DNA of 64,000 bases from Globisporangium splendens. Taxonomy: Eukaryota; Oomycota; Peronosporomycetes; Pythiales; Pythiaceae. The DNA is taken from positions 124,001 to 188,000 of the forward strand of contig VFIW01000068.1 of NCBI GenBank assembly GCA_006386115.1, written 5' to 3'. Positions 21,103 through 31,518 of the stretch are shown in pieces. The first letter of the stretch is position 1; every line of letters begins with the position of its first letter. The notes under the pieces are model-generated. The model was not told the DNA's origin. It did not search any database and worked only from the letters and a program-made list of their open reading frames with translations. The position numbers and the translations under genes are program-made.

Positions 21103-22044
21103 ATGGCTCAAGTGCATGCGAATGCGCGCGCGCGTGTGTACGACTATGACGCCGCGGAGGACGCGCTCACGCCTCTGTCCCCGCCGCCGCGTCCGCAGGC
21201 ACGACCCTCGCTTGGTCGCGGTATCCCCTCGGCCACGGCTGCGAGGGCGGCGGCGCACTACGAGCGGCTCAACAGTTCCAGACACGCAGTGGACGACAAT
21301 GACGGCGTCACCCCGCAGCCAGCGCCTGTGCCGCATGAGCATCCGCTCGCAGCGCTTGCTCAGATCGACCACCGCAGAGCACGCCATGGCGTCCGCGTCG
21401 CGAGCAAGCGCTTGAATCCGGCGTTCTTCAATCGCGAACGCATCGCCGCATTCGTCGAGAAGGGAACGCGGCAAGAGCTTCACGAGGATGAAGACGGTGG
21501 CGAAGATGAGAACGCGCAGTACGTTTCGCAACGAGAACAGGCGCTGCACTCGACGCGTGTCCTGCAGCACAGGATGCAGCAGGTGGTCGCGCAGAAGGAG
21601 GTGCGTTTGGATCTCGAGGAAGAGGACAAAGTCTACGCCGCGACAGCCGCGAGCCACTGGCGCCACGAGCTGCACCCGCTGCCATTGCAGACTGCCAGTT
21701 TGCTAGCGCAAGGAGCGCAACAGGGCGAAGCGCCAATGGACTCGGCATTAGAGCGCGCGCGGATGCGCAAAGTGAAGAAACAGGTGAATTCCAAGTGGCT
21801 GCAAGAGCAGCAAGACAGCGCGAATCGACCGCGTGGTCCCCTCGAGCGCGACGACGAGTTGCACCTGCGTGAACAGCTGATGCAGACGACTGTGGACGAG
21901 TTGGTGACCTCGCGCGTGCTCTTTGATGACGAGGATGCAGCGCACGTTTCGTCGTTTCCGGCCGTACACAAGCCCTCGCTGCCTGTGTACAGTAGCGGCA
22001 CGACCGGATTGCCAGGCTGCTGCTTTGACGCGTGGTCATACTAG
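21103..22044 (+). CDS. Unknown charged protein, 313 residues
   Basis: A single-exon frame of 313 residues with steady codon use. It begins MAQVHANARARVYDYD, is Ala/Arg/Pro-rich at first and then rich in Glu/Gln/Arg with probable helices (NREQALHSTRVLQHRMQQ region; LEEEDKVYAATAASHWRHEL; SALERARMRKVKKQVNSKWL). No membrane segment, signal peptide or recognised domain is visible. It is convergent with the F-box-like gene, whose end lies 106 bases away. The opposite strand is also largely open because of GC-rich third positions. The plus strand is preferred because it starts and stops cleanly and gives a compositionally sensible protein. Confidence 0.6.
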   Translation: MAQVHANARARVYDYDAAEDALTPLSPPPRPQARPSLGRGIPSATAARAAAHYERLNSSRHAVDDNDGVTPQPAPVPHEHPLAALAQIDHRRARHGVRVASKRLNPAFFNRERIAAFVEKGTRQELHEDEDGGEDENAQYVSQREQALHSTRVLQHRMQQVVAQKEVRLDLEEEDKVYAATAASHWRHELHPLPLQTASLLAQGAQQGEAPMDSALERARMRKVKKQVNSKWLQEQQDSANRPRGPLERDDELHLREQLMQTTVDELVTSRVLFDDEDAAHVSSFPAVHKPSLPVYSSGTTGLPGCCFDAWSY

Positions 22045-22150
22045 CGGACGTGAAGGAATGAACGCACGAATTTCAACAACAACAACGCATGCTTACGCTC
22101 ATTACGTCAAAGTAGCCAGAGAATCAACGCGTTCCGCCCAAGCGCCGAAC

Positions 22151-23439
22151 TTAGTACTTCGGGATGAATGCGGCAAGATCGCGCTCGTACTCGAGCCGCT
22201 TTTGCTTGATCAAGAAGATGTTGCCGATGACGAGGAAGAGCACGATGCCAGCGTGCAGCACCTGTTTGAAGAACATCCACGCGACGAGCGCGTACACCAT
22301 GGACGCGCACTGGAGCAGAGCGAGCACCGCGGCGGTGCTCAGACCGTTTGGCGACGTGCTGTCGCTGCCGCAGCTCAGGATCAGCAGCGTGATCAATGAC
22401 AAGACATCTTCGGCTACGAGAAACTACATCGAGCCGCGCATCAAAGGGGTCAGTTGGCTCTAAACGAACATTTCTTTCTCTTGTTAGGGAAATGCGTACC
22501 GTTTGGAATGCACTGCCGCGGTTCTTGTTTAGTTTGTGGTGACCGTGCACACCAGATGCGGCCGAGTTCGCCTCGTTGTCCACGAAAAACGACCAGATGC
22601 TGAGCGCGCAGAGCACGAGCATGAAGGTCATGTTCACGAGGCAGAGCTCGCGAACGCGGCGCTATTGAACCGACGGCCGTTAGTCCTATGGGAGCGTCAA
22701 GACTTGGGATTTGCTGCGACGTACCTGCCAGGCAGTCAATCGATACATGTCGAGCTCAGCTTCGCGCAGCCGCCGCTGCCAAGTTGATGCATACAGAGCC
22801 ATTAAGCACCAGCACATCAAGAGAGTTGAGCGTAATTGCAAACAATAGAGTGCCAGTAGCGTACCTGCAGCGAATTCGTGGGATCCAACAAGTGCCGTGC
22901 GTGCACCTAACGCGAATGATGTAAAACCAAATGCAGAATGAGCCTACAATACGGCAGCAGGTCAGGGAAATCGGCTATAATATCGTGCCAGTCGCTGCAG
23001 ACTTTGCTTTGCGCTCGCAGGCGCTTCGTCGGTCGCGTCGGGATCGACGAGCAATTGGCTCAGTCGCTGGCTCCTTACGCTCGAGTAGCTGCGCTGCCTG
23101 CACATGCGGCCACATGGGACAATAAGAACACACGAAACACAATCAATTCTATAGGCGCACACACCAGACTTGGTCGTCGTGCAGTACGTGCTGTAGCCGC
23201 CGACACGTGACCGCGAAGGCGACGGTGCTGGACAGATCCAGGAACGCGGCGATCGCAGTCCAGTGCTCGCGCAGGCGCTTCGAGTGCAGCTTGACGCGCT
23301 TGTGCAGGTTCTTGAGCTTGCGCTCGCGCAGCGAGAGCGGTCGCGACAGCGACTGAGGCGCTGGTGGTGCTACTGGTGGTGGCTCTTGTGCGTTAGGTGG
23401 AAGCAGCGGCTGCTGCTCGGCGTCTTCGTTCTTCTCCAT
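22151..23439 (-). CDS. F-box-like multi-pass membrane protein, about 5-6 exons
   Basis: The first exon (from ATG 23439) has a Pro/Gln-rich start, a basic stretch (RERKLKNLHKRVKLHSKRLR) and an F-box-like helix set (WTAIAAFLDLSSTVAFAVTC, RRLQHVLHDDQVW). Later exons encode hydrophobic segments: VNMTFMLVLCALSIWSFFVD, then VLSLITLLILSCGS, STAAVLALLQCASMVYALVA and LHAGIVLFLVIGNIFLI, ending in a charged tail ...FIPKY. Secure junctions: the donor after AFQT at about 22500, the acceptor before FLVAEDVLS at about 22438, and the donor after RLTAWQ with the acceptor before RRVRELCL. The two or three introns between 23175 and 22780 are uncertain. An F-box normally binds SKP1 in SCF ubiquitin ligases, so a membrane-anchored SCF adaptor is possible. 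No known family was recognised. Confidence 0.6.
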
Positions 23440-23903
23440 TTTCCTATTGAGAGTGTGAGAGCGATGCGACGGATCGCATACCTTTCGAAGATCCCTCCGA
23501 TTGTGATATCTGATGTTAAAGAGACTATCATCAACTATATACATGCTATATAGGCGTTTTTGCAAATTAAGAAACGAAATAAAGAGGGTGTGACATTTAT
23601 ACAGGTGTGGTTGAAGAACCAAAATGATCAAAATTCGGCAAGCCAACTGTAGCACAAAATGGAGGCTTCGTGTGTGAAAAGAGTCGCATCCCAATGCGCA
23701 AATATGGCTGGTGCAAACTGCGTCGATAAATCTATCTATCTATATGGAAAGCAACACGGAAGTGCGTTTATCCGGCAAGAGCGGGGTCAAAACTGCTTTT
23801 AGGTCACTCTCCATTCGTCTCAGCGTCGACAAATCCGCTTCTCCCCCACATGAGAACGCTCCAAGCATGAAAAGAATATTTTCCCTCCGCGACATGGGCT
23901 TGT

Positions 23904-24000
23904 GGGGCGACGACAAACAGACGCTCGTGGACTGCTGACACGGGCACCAAGTGCAAGTACGAAATGATAAAAACGGCATGCAACCATGCCATCATTTCGC
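23904..24000 (-). pseudogene. Truncated degenerate copy of the neighbouring NIFK-like gene
   Basis: On the minus strand this reads HLVPVSAVHERLFVVAPQA, against HLVPPHAVHERLFVGASK in the intact RRM gene at 25539-26255. The nucleotide match (GCTCGTGGACTGC, GGCACCAAGTG) is in the same orientation. The flanking frame decays quickly on both sides. It is a short duplicated fragment about 1.7 kb from its source. Confidence 0.55.
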
Positions 24001-24236
24001 AAATGTATGTATGCGCGTGCTCTTGGAATGTCGCTGCAGCGAAATCGTAAACCAATCGGACCGCCAGCAACAGCCCAGCAGCTTGTCTCGCGCAAACGAC
24101 AGAGCTTGGGATGGCGAACTGACATCGAAAGACCTGTGCTCGACGCGTGTCAGGTTTTTTATTCGACAATGGTCCCTCCGCTTCTCTTGCTACGCAGCGT
24201 AGCGCAGAAGCGAGAAACAGGAGAAGAAGAAAAAAC

Positions 24237-25230
24237 ATGGTGAGAGCGGAGACTTGGCTTAAAGGCGCAATTGCTCGTCTTGAGAGCGCTTTGGAGCGGT
24301 GCAAAAGCGCTCATTTGGAGCCGCCAGGTGTGGAGTGCGTGCATGCAGGTCCCGTTATTCCGTGGCTACAAGTACGAACCCACAGCTGCATGGAGCTTCG
24401 TTCAAGAAGCTACCGCAAGGGGAAACCCGACAATGGAGCAGACGGATGCGGAGCGGCAACCACGGAGCGAACCGGGGGGTGTTGGCCAGCGCAGTAGAAG
24501 CGGACGGTGTGGATTGCGTCGGCCGTTGTCTGGAGTACGGGTACGCTCGTCGAGTTGAGCGCGAGTGTCAACGAGAAGAGCAACGGCGGGGATTACGTCC
24601 GAGTAGCACTGTCAGAAGCATCTATTGCTCGCCGCGCTCGAAATCAACAAGTCGCCAAGAAGCATTGCGTGATTCTCGGCGAGCTCGATCGCATCTTGGA
24701 CATGCTACACGTTCCAAATGACGATCCTATTCGGTCGTGGAAACGAGGCATCAGCGACATCGACAAGCAAACGCTACAGCGTGGCGGTTCGAATCAAGAT
24801 ACCAGCGTGGTTGAACCAAGAGTGAAGCAGTGACGTTGACTCATCCAAAGTCTCTGCACAGTTCACCACTTTGGGATGCTACTGGCCGTCCAGTTGTGTC
24901 TGACAGGACTCCATCGTGGTATTTAGCTTTACGAGAAGTGTTGTTCCAAGAGAATGACAAGATCGGCGAAGGAGCTTTCGGGACAGTGTACAAAGGCACC
25001 TGGACTGATACTCCAGTGATGCTCAAGTTCATGAGTTACGAAGAGGATCCTGGCGCTGTCAGTATGAGGCTGTTTTTGCACGAGGTCTGAGTGTGGCATC
25101 AGCTGAATCGTTCGCACATCGTCAAGCTCTTTGGCGCGAATCATTGCGATAAACGATATTCCGTCTGTGAGTTTGCATCGAACGGCAACCTCCTGCAGAT
25201 GGGTCCAGCGGATGAAACGACGGCGCGGTC
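24237..25230 (+). pseudogene. Decayed TKL-type protein kinase
   Basis: Pieces of an oomycete-style tyrosine-kinase-like gene lie in order but in different frames. They are an N-terminal helical region (MVRAETWLKGAIARLESALE), a pre-kinase helix (KHCVILGELDRILDMLHVPN), and the glycine loop and first strands (IGEGAFGTVYKGTWTDTPVM). After an in-frame TGA at 25088 comes the next lobe (LNRSHIVKLFGANH, CEFASNGNL). The lysine position appears as LK in MLKFM. Nothing recognisable of the catalytic HRD or DFG motifs remains. The gene is interrupted by at least one stop and several frame changes, so it is a dead copy of a large family. Confidence 0.7.
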
Positions 25231-25538
25231 TGCAAGCCATTCCGCCAGGACGACAGCACGTAACGTAGATGGTGCTGCAGTTGCGACGAGAGTAACTTTG
25301 CTACTTGCACGACGACGCTGGTACATAATAGCATCACTTGGATGGACGTACAAAACATGGCGTCTTCATGTGCACGTGCAAAAAGGTCGTATTCATATGC
25401 GCATATATGTAAACACGGGAGTGCGTCACTGCAAAGAGCGGCGTGGAACTGCTTCCAGACCGCTCCCCATTCGTGCAAAGCCGCTTCTCCTCCTTGCTTT
25501 CCTCTCTATTAAATGGACAAAATGCACTCGCCACTTAC

Positions 25539-26255
25539 TTAATCGAACGCAATGTGCGTCTTCTTGGCTGGCACCTGCGCCGCGTAGCCTGGGAAGTCGT
25601 ACTCGATGCCGAGCGCCTTGAGCGCCTTTCGCTTCGCTTTCTCCTTCTGCACTAACCGCTTGTTCTGCGCGAGCGTCTGTTCGTACGTCTTCTCGGCGTT
25701 GTGTTTGTTGCGCGCGATCGACGTCCACGGCACGGGCTTGTACACCTTGCTGGCGCCGACAAAGAGGCGCTCGTGGACTGCGTGCGGAGGCACCAAGTGG
25801 CACGACAGCGTGTGGTCGAACAGTCGGTACTCGTTCATCGTGTGCGCGACGATGGCCGCGACTTCCGGCTCCTCAAACTGGATGAACGCGTAGTGCTTTG
25901 AGTTGCCCGTGCGCTTGTTGCGCGACAGGCGGAGGCGTTTGACGACGCCGAACTGCTTGAAGAAGCCCTGCATCTGCTTTTCGTAGAAACCGTGCGGGAT
26001 GCGGCCTAAATAAATAACATTCGACTGCTTCGTGTTGGCAGCAGAAGCGGACGACGCATCCTCCGAGGCGGCGGCGGCGTCCTGCTTGAGCTTCTTGGCC
26101 GCCTTCTTCTGCTGTTTCTTGGACGGCGCAGGCGCCTCGAGCGTCACAAAGTCCTGCTTGGAGTCGAACACCGCAGGCGCCTGCTCCGAGTCGCTGTCCG
26201 AGTCCCACTCGTCGCCCTGGAGCTTCTTCAGTTGCGCAGCCACCTTCTTGCTCAT
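25539..26255 (-). CDS. NIFK/Nop15-type nucleolar RRM protein
   Basis: A single exon of 238 residues. An acidic and Lys-rich N-terminus precedes one RNA-recognition motif at about residues 78-155: RNP2 is VIYLGRIP and RNP1 is SKHYAFIQF, with the typical GFYEKQMQGFFKQFG between them. After the RRM comes the family signature LVPPHAVHERLFVGASK and a basic tail with EKAKRKALKALGIEYDFPGY. Homologues (human NIFK, yeast Nop15) act in the nucleolus in 60S ribosomal subunit maturation. The gene is divergent from the CFAP77-like gene, 391 bases apart. A decayed fragment of it lies near 23,950. Confidence 0.85.
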   Translation of the reverse strand: MSKKVAAQLKKLQGDEWDSDSDSEQAPAVFDSKQDFVTLEAPAPSKKQQKKAAKKLKQDAAAASEDASSASAANTKQSNVIYLGRIPHGFYEKQMQGFFKQFGVVKRLRLSRNKRTGNSKHYAFIQFEEPEVAAIVAHTMNEYRLFDHTLSCHLVPPHAVHERLFVGASKVYKPVPWTSIARNKHNAEKTYEQTLAQNKRLVQKEKAKRKALKALGIEYDFPGYAAQVPAKKTHIAFD

Positions 26256-26646
26256 CCTCTCGATTGCTTCTGCTTGCCTTCCGCCAACAACTGGCTTGCG
26301 CTAATGGAGCTCTTCGCGAAAATGGCCATGCGAAACGATTGGAGCAGAGGCTTGACGTGTATACTGTTTTCAATTATCCGGGACAGAGTCAGAATCAGAA
26401 AGGTCAGGCTCAGATAGTATACATCTAGATCCAGACAGTATACGTGTTTGCTTCCTTGAAAGGCCGTATAATGCACATGTGAAGAGCTATTTGCAGCAGA
26501 ATGGACAGCTATTTATGCGCATCAAGCGTGGCTAATAGCCGCGAGGAGCGCTGCAGTGAAGCCACGCACTCACAGCATTTGCTGCTAGTGCTGCTGCTGC
26601 TGCCGCGTCATCGAGCGGAAGACAGCGCTCTCTGTACAAGACAACG

Positions 26647-27540
26647 ATGACGAAGGAGCACCCGGATCCGCTGCACCGCACGATGATCAAGAGCACCGTG
26701 GGTCACGTGCGGCGCACGTCCTACGACCTCCCGGACGCCAAGAACCCGAATCATACATACGGCTATGGGGTCGCCCGAGACTCCGAGATGGCGGGCGAGG
26801 TGATCGGCAAGTGGGTGCAGGCGGTGCCGTCGCCCGCGGCCAAGTCCGGACGCAGCTTCATCGAAACGAACCGCCAGGCAATCATGAACGGGTTCGTGCT
26901 AACATTCCCATTTGCTGCTCTGTGGTTTAATGGTCAACGGAGCTGGATGGCTTGTGCTATAGACGCATTACAGCAGGTGAGGCGCGCAAGTTTGCCAACG
27001 AGCACCCGGATATCATCGTCAAGCCGGCATCGAAGAACAAAGCGGGCTTCGTCCCAACGAACGACCTCATCTACGGCATCAAGTCCAAGTGAGTGGCCGG
27101 TGATTACTCTATATGTGTATATCCCTTTCTACTCACTCTCGTGTATGCCATTTTCGGTACAATAACAGAGAATCCGAGGACATCAACGCAATCATCCAAG
27201 CGCGGTTCACGTCCTTTAGCACCGAGAACGCCGACTACCCGGACTTCAGCAACATGAAGATCAAAGGGGTACGTCATGTCCTTCTCACTCATGATTTACT
27301 TCACTCGTCGTTTCTTATGGTACTTGTGTTGCTCTTTGTATGTAGAAACTGCCGTTGCCGCGCGACACCCGCGCGTCCTTGGACATGGACGTTCGCACGC
27401 ACTCGGGCTGGAGAAGCGGCGCCAAGGACGACGACTCAGACCATCTCTTCAAGATGTCCAAGTTCAAGAAAGTCGGCAGTGTGTTCTGTACGCAGCCAAA
27501 CGCCAACCGCCACGGCACAACGCACCAAGACGATCAGTAA
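26647..27540 (+). CDS. CFAP77-like flagellar protein, 4 exons
   Basis: Exons 26647-26891, 26963-27088, 27169-27268 and 27346-27540 join in phase to about 221 residues. The first donor is GTTCGT, the others GTGAGT and GTACGT. The protein reads HTYGYGVARDSEMAGEVIGK, then QAIMNGRITAGEARKFANEH, DIIVKPASKNKAGFVPTNDL, INAIIQARFTSFSTENADYP and a tail with FKKVGSVFCTQ. This layout matches the CFAP77 (DUF4483) family of axonemal microtubule-associated proteins. The assignment comes from remembered family pattern, not a search. If right, the organism makes flagella. Without splicing the frame would run into intron after residue 81. Confidence 0.7.
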
Positions 27541-27716
27541 CTCAGATAGTTCTTCAGACCATTTACCGCCCATTGAAGCCAGAGTACTGGATTTAATTAA
27601 TAGAGAAACCCCTTCGCCTTCAACGCTGATTGGGCAGAATGAAGAGGATATTTTTAGCCAATAGAAGGCATTGTTACTGATCTGGCATCTTTCGTGGAGC
27701 AACAATCTCGAAGCTG

Positions 27717-30028
27717 ATGCGACAAGGAATGAGGATGGCGCTGCGTGTACGTGGGCTGCTGGGCGGCGCGCTCTGTTGCTTCTTCGCGGCAAGCACGCTG
27801 CAATCACCGACTGTCGCCACACTGTCGAGCGACGCTGCGGCGTCTGCGCCCATTGTGCGCGGCGTGGCGCCCGAGGAGCAGCAGCAGTACGCGGCGCTCG
27901 AGTGTGTTGTGGACGGCAAGCGACAAGTGTTGAGCCCCGCGCGTGTGAACGACGACTACTGCGACTGTGACGACGGCGCGGATGAACCTGGTACGTCGGC
28001 GTGCTCGCACTTGCTCTCGAGCGTGTTTTACTGCGGTAATGACGGCTATTTCCCCAAAAAGGTGAGCGGAAATCGATGGGTTTGCATGTGTGAATATGTG
28101 TGCGCTGGTCGATCTTATCATGGCTGCGATATCTTTCCAGATCCCGACGTCTCGAGTGAACGATGGCATCTGCGATTGCTGTGACGGTACGGACGAGTTC
28201 TACGATGTGAGTTTGTGTGCAAACACCTGTGCTGCGGACGCTGTGGAGTTCCGCACGGCAGCGCAAACGAAACTTGCCGCGGTTGAAGCAGGCTTCAAGA
28301 AGCGCCAGGCGATCATCGATGGCGAGATCAAGACCTACTTTGACGACGCGCTAGAAGCCGAAAAGGAGACGGCACAGACGCTGCAGGTGCTTGAGAAACT
28401 CAAGGAGCGTGTGGCTGTGCATCAAGCGCGGGAGGAGCGGAAAGAGCAAAGGATTCGACTGCAACTCGCTCGCAAAGCGCAAGCTGCCGTTGAGCAGCAG
28501 GTAGGTCATGAGGATGGCGGCAGTGAGAACAAAGAAACCGTCTGCGTGGCCGACAAAGCGTCTGGAAAGACGTGTGAGGCATCATCGTCTGCATCCATTA
28601 AGCATGAAGGCACAGAGGACTCGCTTGACGTTGACGACCTCGATGAAGATGAATCAGTTGATGCGAATGAAGCGCGGCAGCACCAGCAGCCAACCTCTTC
28701 GGATGAAGTTGACGCCGAAAGCCACAACGTGAAGGCGCAAGTGGAGCTCGCTGACGGCACGCGGGTCTCGCTCGCCGACTACCTGCGCATGGACCGCGCA
28801 ACCACCGTCAAGAGGTATATTGTATGAAGATCTTGTCGATTATATATATCTCAAGCGTGACTTTGGCGTCCTGGTGAAGCTGATGCTGTTCTTTGCGCTA
28901 CTTTGGTATCCATATGTCTGCAGGAAGAAACCAAAAACCGCCGACCAAATGCGACACGAGGACTTCCTTGGACCGCTGTTCAATGGCGACGCTGAAGGCC
29001 AGAAGCGCATCGGTCTCTACGCGCTTCGCACTGTGGGTCTCCTGATCTCGCCGGCGCGTGGCGTCGTTGAGCTTGTGCTGTTTTTCCCGCGCACGATCTG
29101 GGATCTGGCCATGATCACGTTCAAAGTGGACAGACGGCGTCTGCCCTCATTTGCGTCGCTGCAGGCGTCCGTACTCCATGCACCGTGGTTCCGGCGACTC
29201 GGAGACGGCCAAGTGTACCGTGCCTACCACTCGGTGGCATGGGGCGCCAAAGTGGCCTGGGACGCGCCGATCTTTGCGTACAACTATTTATTGTACGTTG
29301 TCTGTCTTGTGCTGCATACAGGGTATCATTGTTCTAATCTTTCTTTATGTATTGCGTGTAGTCCGCAATTGGACGAGTCCGTGGTGTCTCGCGAAGCGGA
29401 ATCGTTGCGCAAAGTGGTGCAGGAGATCGATGCGGACATTGAGAAGCTGACGCACGCGCGCGACGAAAAGCGCGAGACCGCGGCAAAGGATTATGGTCCC
29501 GAGTGCGCGTACTTTGCGCTGAACGAGCAGTGCATCGAGAAGAAAATCGAGGTCAGTGGTGGCTCTTACTGCATGTTTGCTGGATGTGTTAGTTCTGACT
29601 GAGTTGCGTTTGTTGTTGTCATTTGCATGAATGAATAGAAATACATGTACAAGTTCTGTGCATTCCGCGACATCAAGCAGGATTACACGTTGCTGGGCAA
29701 ATGGGACACATGGGGCAGCACAGACAACGGCGACACGGACTATGCTCACATGCAGTTCATCAAGGGCCAGAAGTGCTGGAACGGACCTGAACGGTATGTT
29801 GCTGGTGCTCTTGAGTGCTTGTGCTTTTGTGGCGACATCGTTTTTCTTGGACTAATGGATGCGTCAACTAGGTCGGTGCGAGTCCGCTTGGCGTGTGGTA
29901 GTGAGAACAAGATCGTGAGCGTGGACGAACCGTCGACGTGTGTGTACGAGATGCTCGTGCAGACGCCGCTGGCGTGCACGCAGGACGTTGTCACGCAGGC
30001 GCAGCACGAAGTTGCATTCTGGAAGTAG
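27717..30028 (+). CDS. Glucosidase II beta subunit (PRKCSH-like), with an unusual hydrophobic insert
   Basis: The beta subunit retains glucosidase II in the ER and presents N-glycans to it. Exons: 27717-28061, 28141-29292, 29362-29551, 29639-29793 and 29872-30028. The start has a signal peptide (LLGGALCCFFAASTLQS). Two LDLa-like cysteine units follow (VNDDYCDCDDGADEPGTSAC; VNDGICDCCDGTDEFYD), then a coiled coil and acidic stretch. The C-terminal MRH lectin domain includes CAYFALNEQCIEKK, YKFCAFRDIKQDYTLLG, GQKCWNGPERSVRVRLACG and CVYEMLVQTPLAC. Between them is a segment (28850-29290) with hydrophobic stretches (LMLFFALLWYPYVC, VVELVLFFPRTIWDLAM) not usual in this family. Exon 2 contains a one-base frame change near 28,818 (TVKRY continues as LYEDLVDYIYLKRDF), either an error or a mutation. 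Confidence 0.82.
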
Positions 30029-31518
30029 TCCCGAGTGTTAAGCTGTGGGCATGAACCACTGAATTTGGTTCTGTAAAGCTCGTGTCGTGTGCGCATTCGT
30101 TTCTTGCGTGCTTTGACGTTGACTTGTGGGGTAAAGCAGCACTAGTAACTCCACGTCAGAAAACAAAACAAATGGGAGTGATTTTGCTTGCTATCAGTTC
30201 GATCTGCTGGCAGATTTACGCACGCTTCCATGCTGATCAGACAAAATACTCTTTTTCTCTGTAATCAACGCACTCAAAATATCAAAAAAAGGAGACATAC
30301 CTGACAGCTTCTCAATGGGTTGCATGTGGCATCACGGCTTTGAGCGCAATGTGATGCACCGAAGCCAACGTCGCGGGTGCATCATATCACGTAGCTGAAG
30401 CCATCTAAGTCTAGTCAGAAGCAACGCGAAAGCGAGAAAACCTCGATGTTCGTTGCGCCACGCGCCATCCTACCATCAGCGAGTGATTCACAACGGCGTG
30501 CGGTTCAGCCTGCCACAGCACTCAATCAAGTCTGGTAGTTCGTACGAAGGAGAAAATGTTTGCTTATGCTCGGTTGGATGCATTGCTGCAGTTTCTGTAT
30601 GACCCTTCACTTTGTTCTGCTAACTCGGATTGTCGAGCGTGGTTCAATTGCTGCTACTGAGCTACGTTCGGCAATCTGAGCTGGCTGAACGAAACGAAGG
30701 ACCTTACAGCAACTGCAGCGTCACAGGGCAACAAAATCCAAAACAAACCTCTCCATACTTGGCGAGTTTGGTTCAATTGAGGCACCCGAGGCGTAACATA
30801 GTGACGCCTCCTAGTAGCGCCTCGGATGCCTCTCCTTGCTGCGTCTCCCCTACCATACCACATGCAGACAAGCTGGCCCTCTCTGACTGCAATTGGAGCA
30901 CCTCATGACGCACTTCCAGGCGTAGCGGCGAGGCGTCAGATCTTCACAACCGCTGGCGACGGATGGACACACATCGCGTTGTCTTCGACTTGACTCGGGG
31001 TGGAATGTGCCCCCTTCCCATGCGGCAGCCATCGTGACTGAGGACATAGTAAGTAGTGAGCAGACGTCGATAGCGCCGTAGATAGTCGTCGGTGCTCGTG
31101 GGAGCAATGAATCGAATGCGCTTGGAGTGTTGGATTGCGTTCTAATGGTTGCTTCTCCAGGTGAAGGCGAAAAGGATGTGAAACACAAAGACTCAAGAAG
31201 CAAATATTGCACTTAAAGAGGTACAAATAAAGAGGTTTTACTGCCAAACAACAAAACCAAGTTGAAGAAAGAAAAAGATCGCTGTTGTGGAAATGCTTCA
31301 TGTGTTCAAATGGATCTTCTTCTTCCTGTGTTGTTGATCTGTCTCTCACTGTTGCTGCTGTATGGAAGTAAGGGGTGACTAAGGGCCTAACGATGGGTGT
31401 GGGGATGCACAAGCTGCGGAGTCCAGTCTACCTGCGTGATGGCGGATGGGATCGATGGATGAATGGATGGAATGAATGGATGGAGAGCGGACAAACGGGG
31501 AGGACTGCACAATGGAGT
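30029..31518. other. Intergenic stretch, no supported gene
   Basis: About 1.5 kb between the ends of glucosidase II beta and XRN2, which are convergent. Only short, unrelated open frames are present on both strands, and no repeats, RNA genes or domain fragments were recognised. A GGATGGAT-rich stretch lies at 31,440-31,485. Confidence 0.5.

Noticed and set aside
24781..24800. GGTTCGAATC, the T-arm sequence of a tRNA gene
   Set aside because: No acceptor stem or anticodon arm could be placed around it, and it lies in the decayed kinase frame.
30029..31518. Open frames of 90-160 codons between glucosidase II beta and XRN2
   Set aside because: No continuing frame, splice pattern or recognisable motif supports a gene on either strand.
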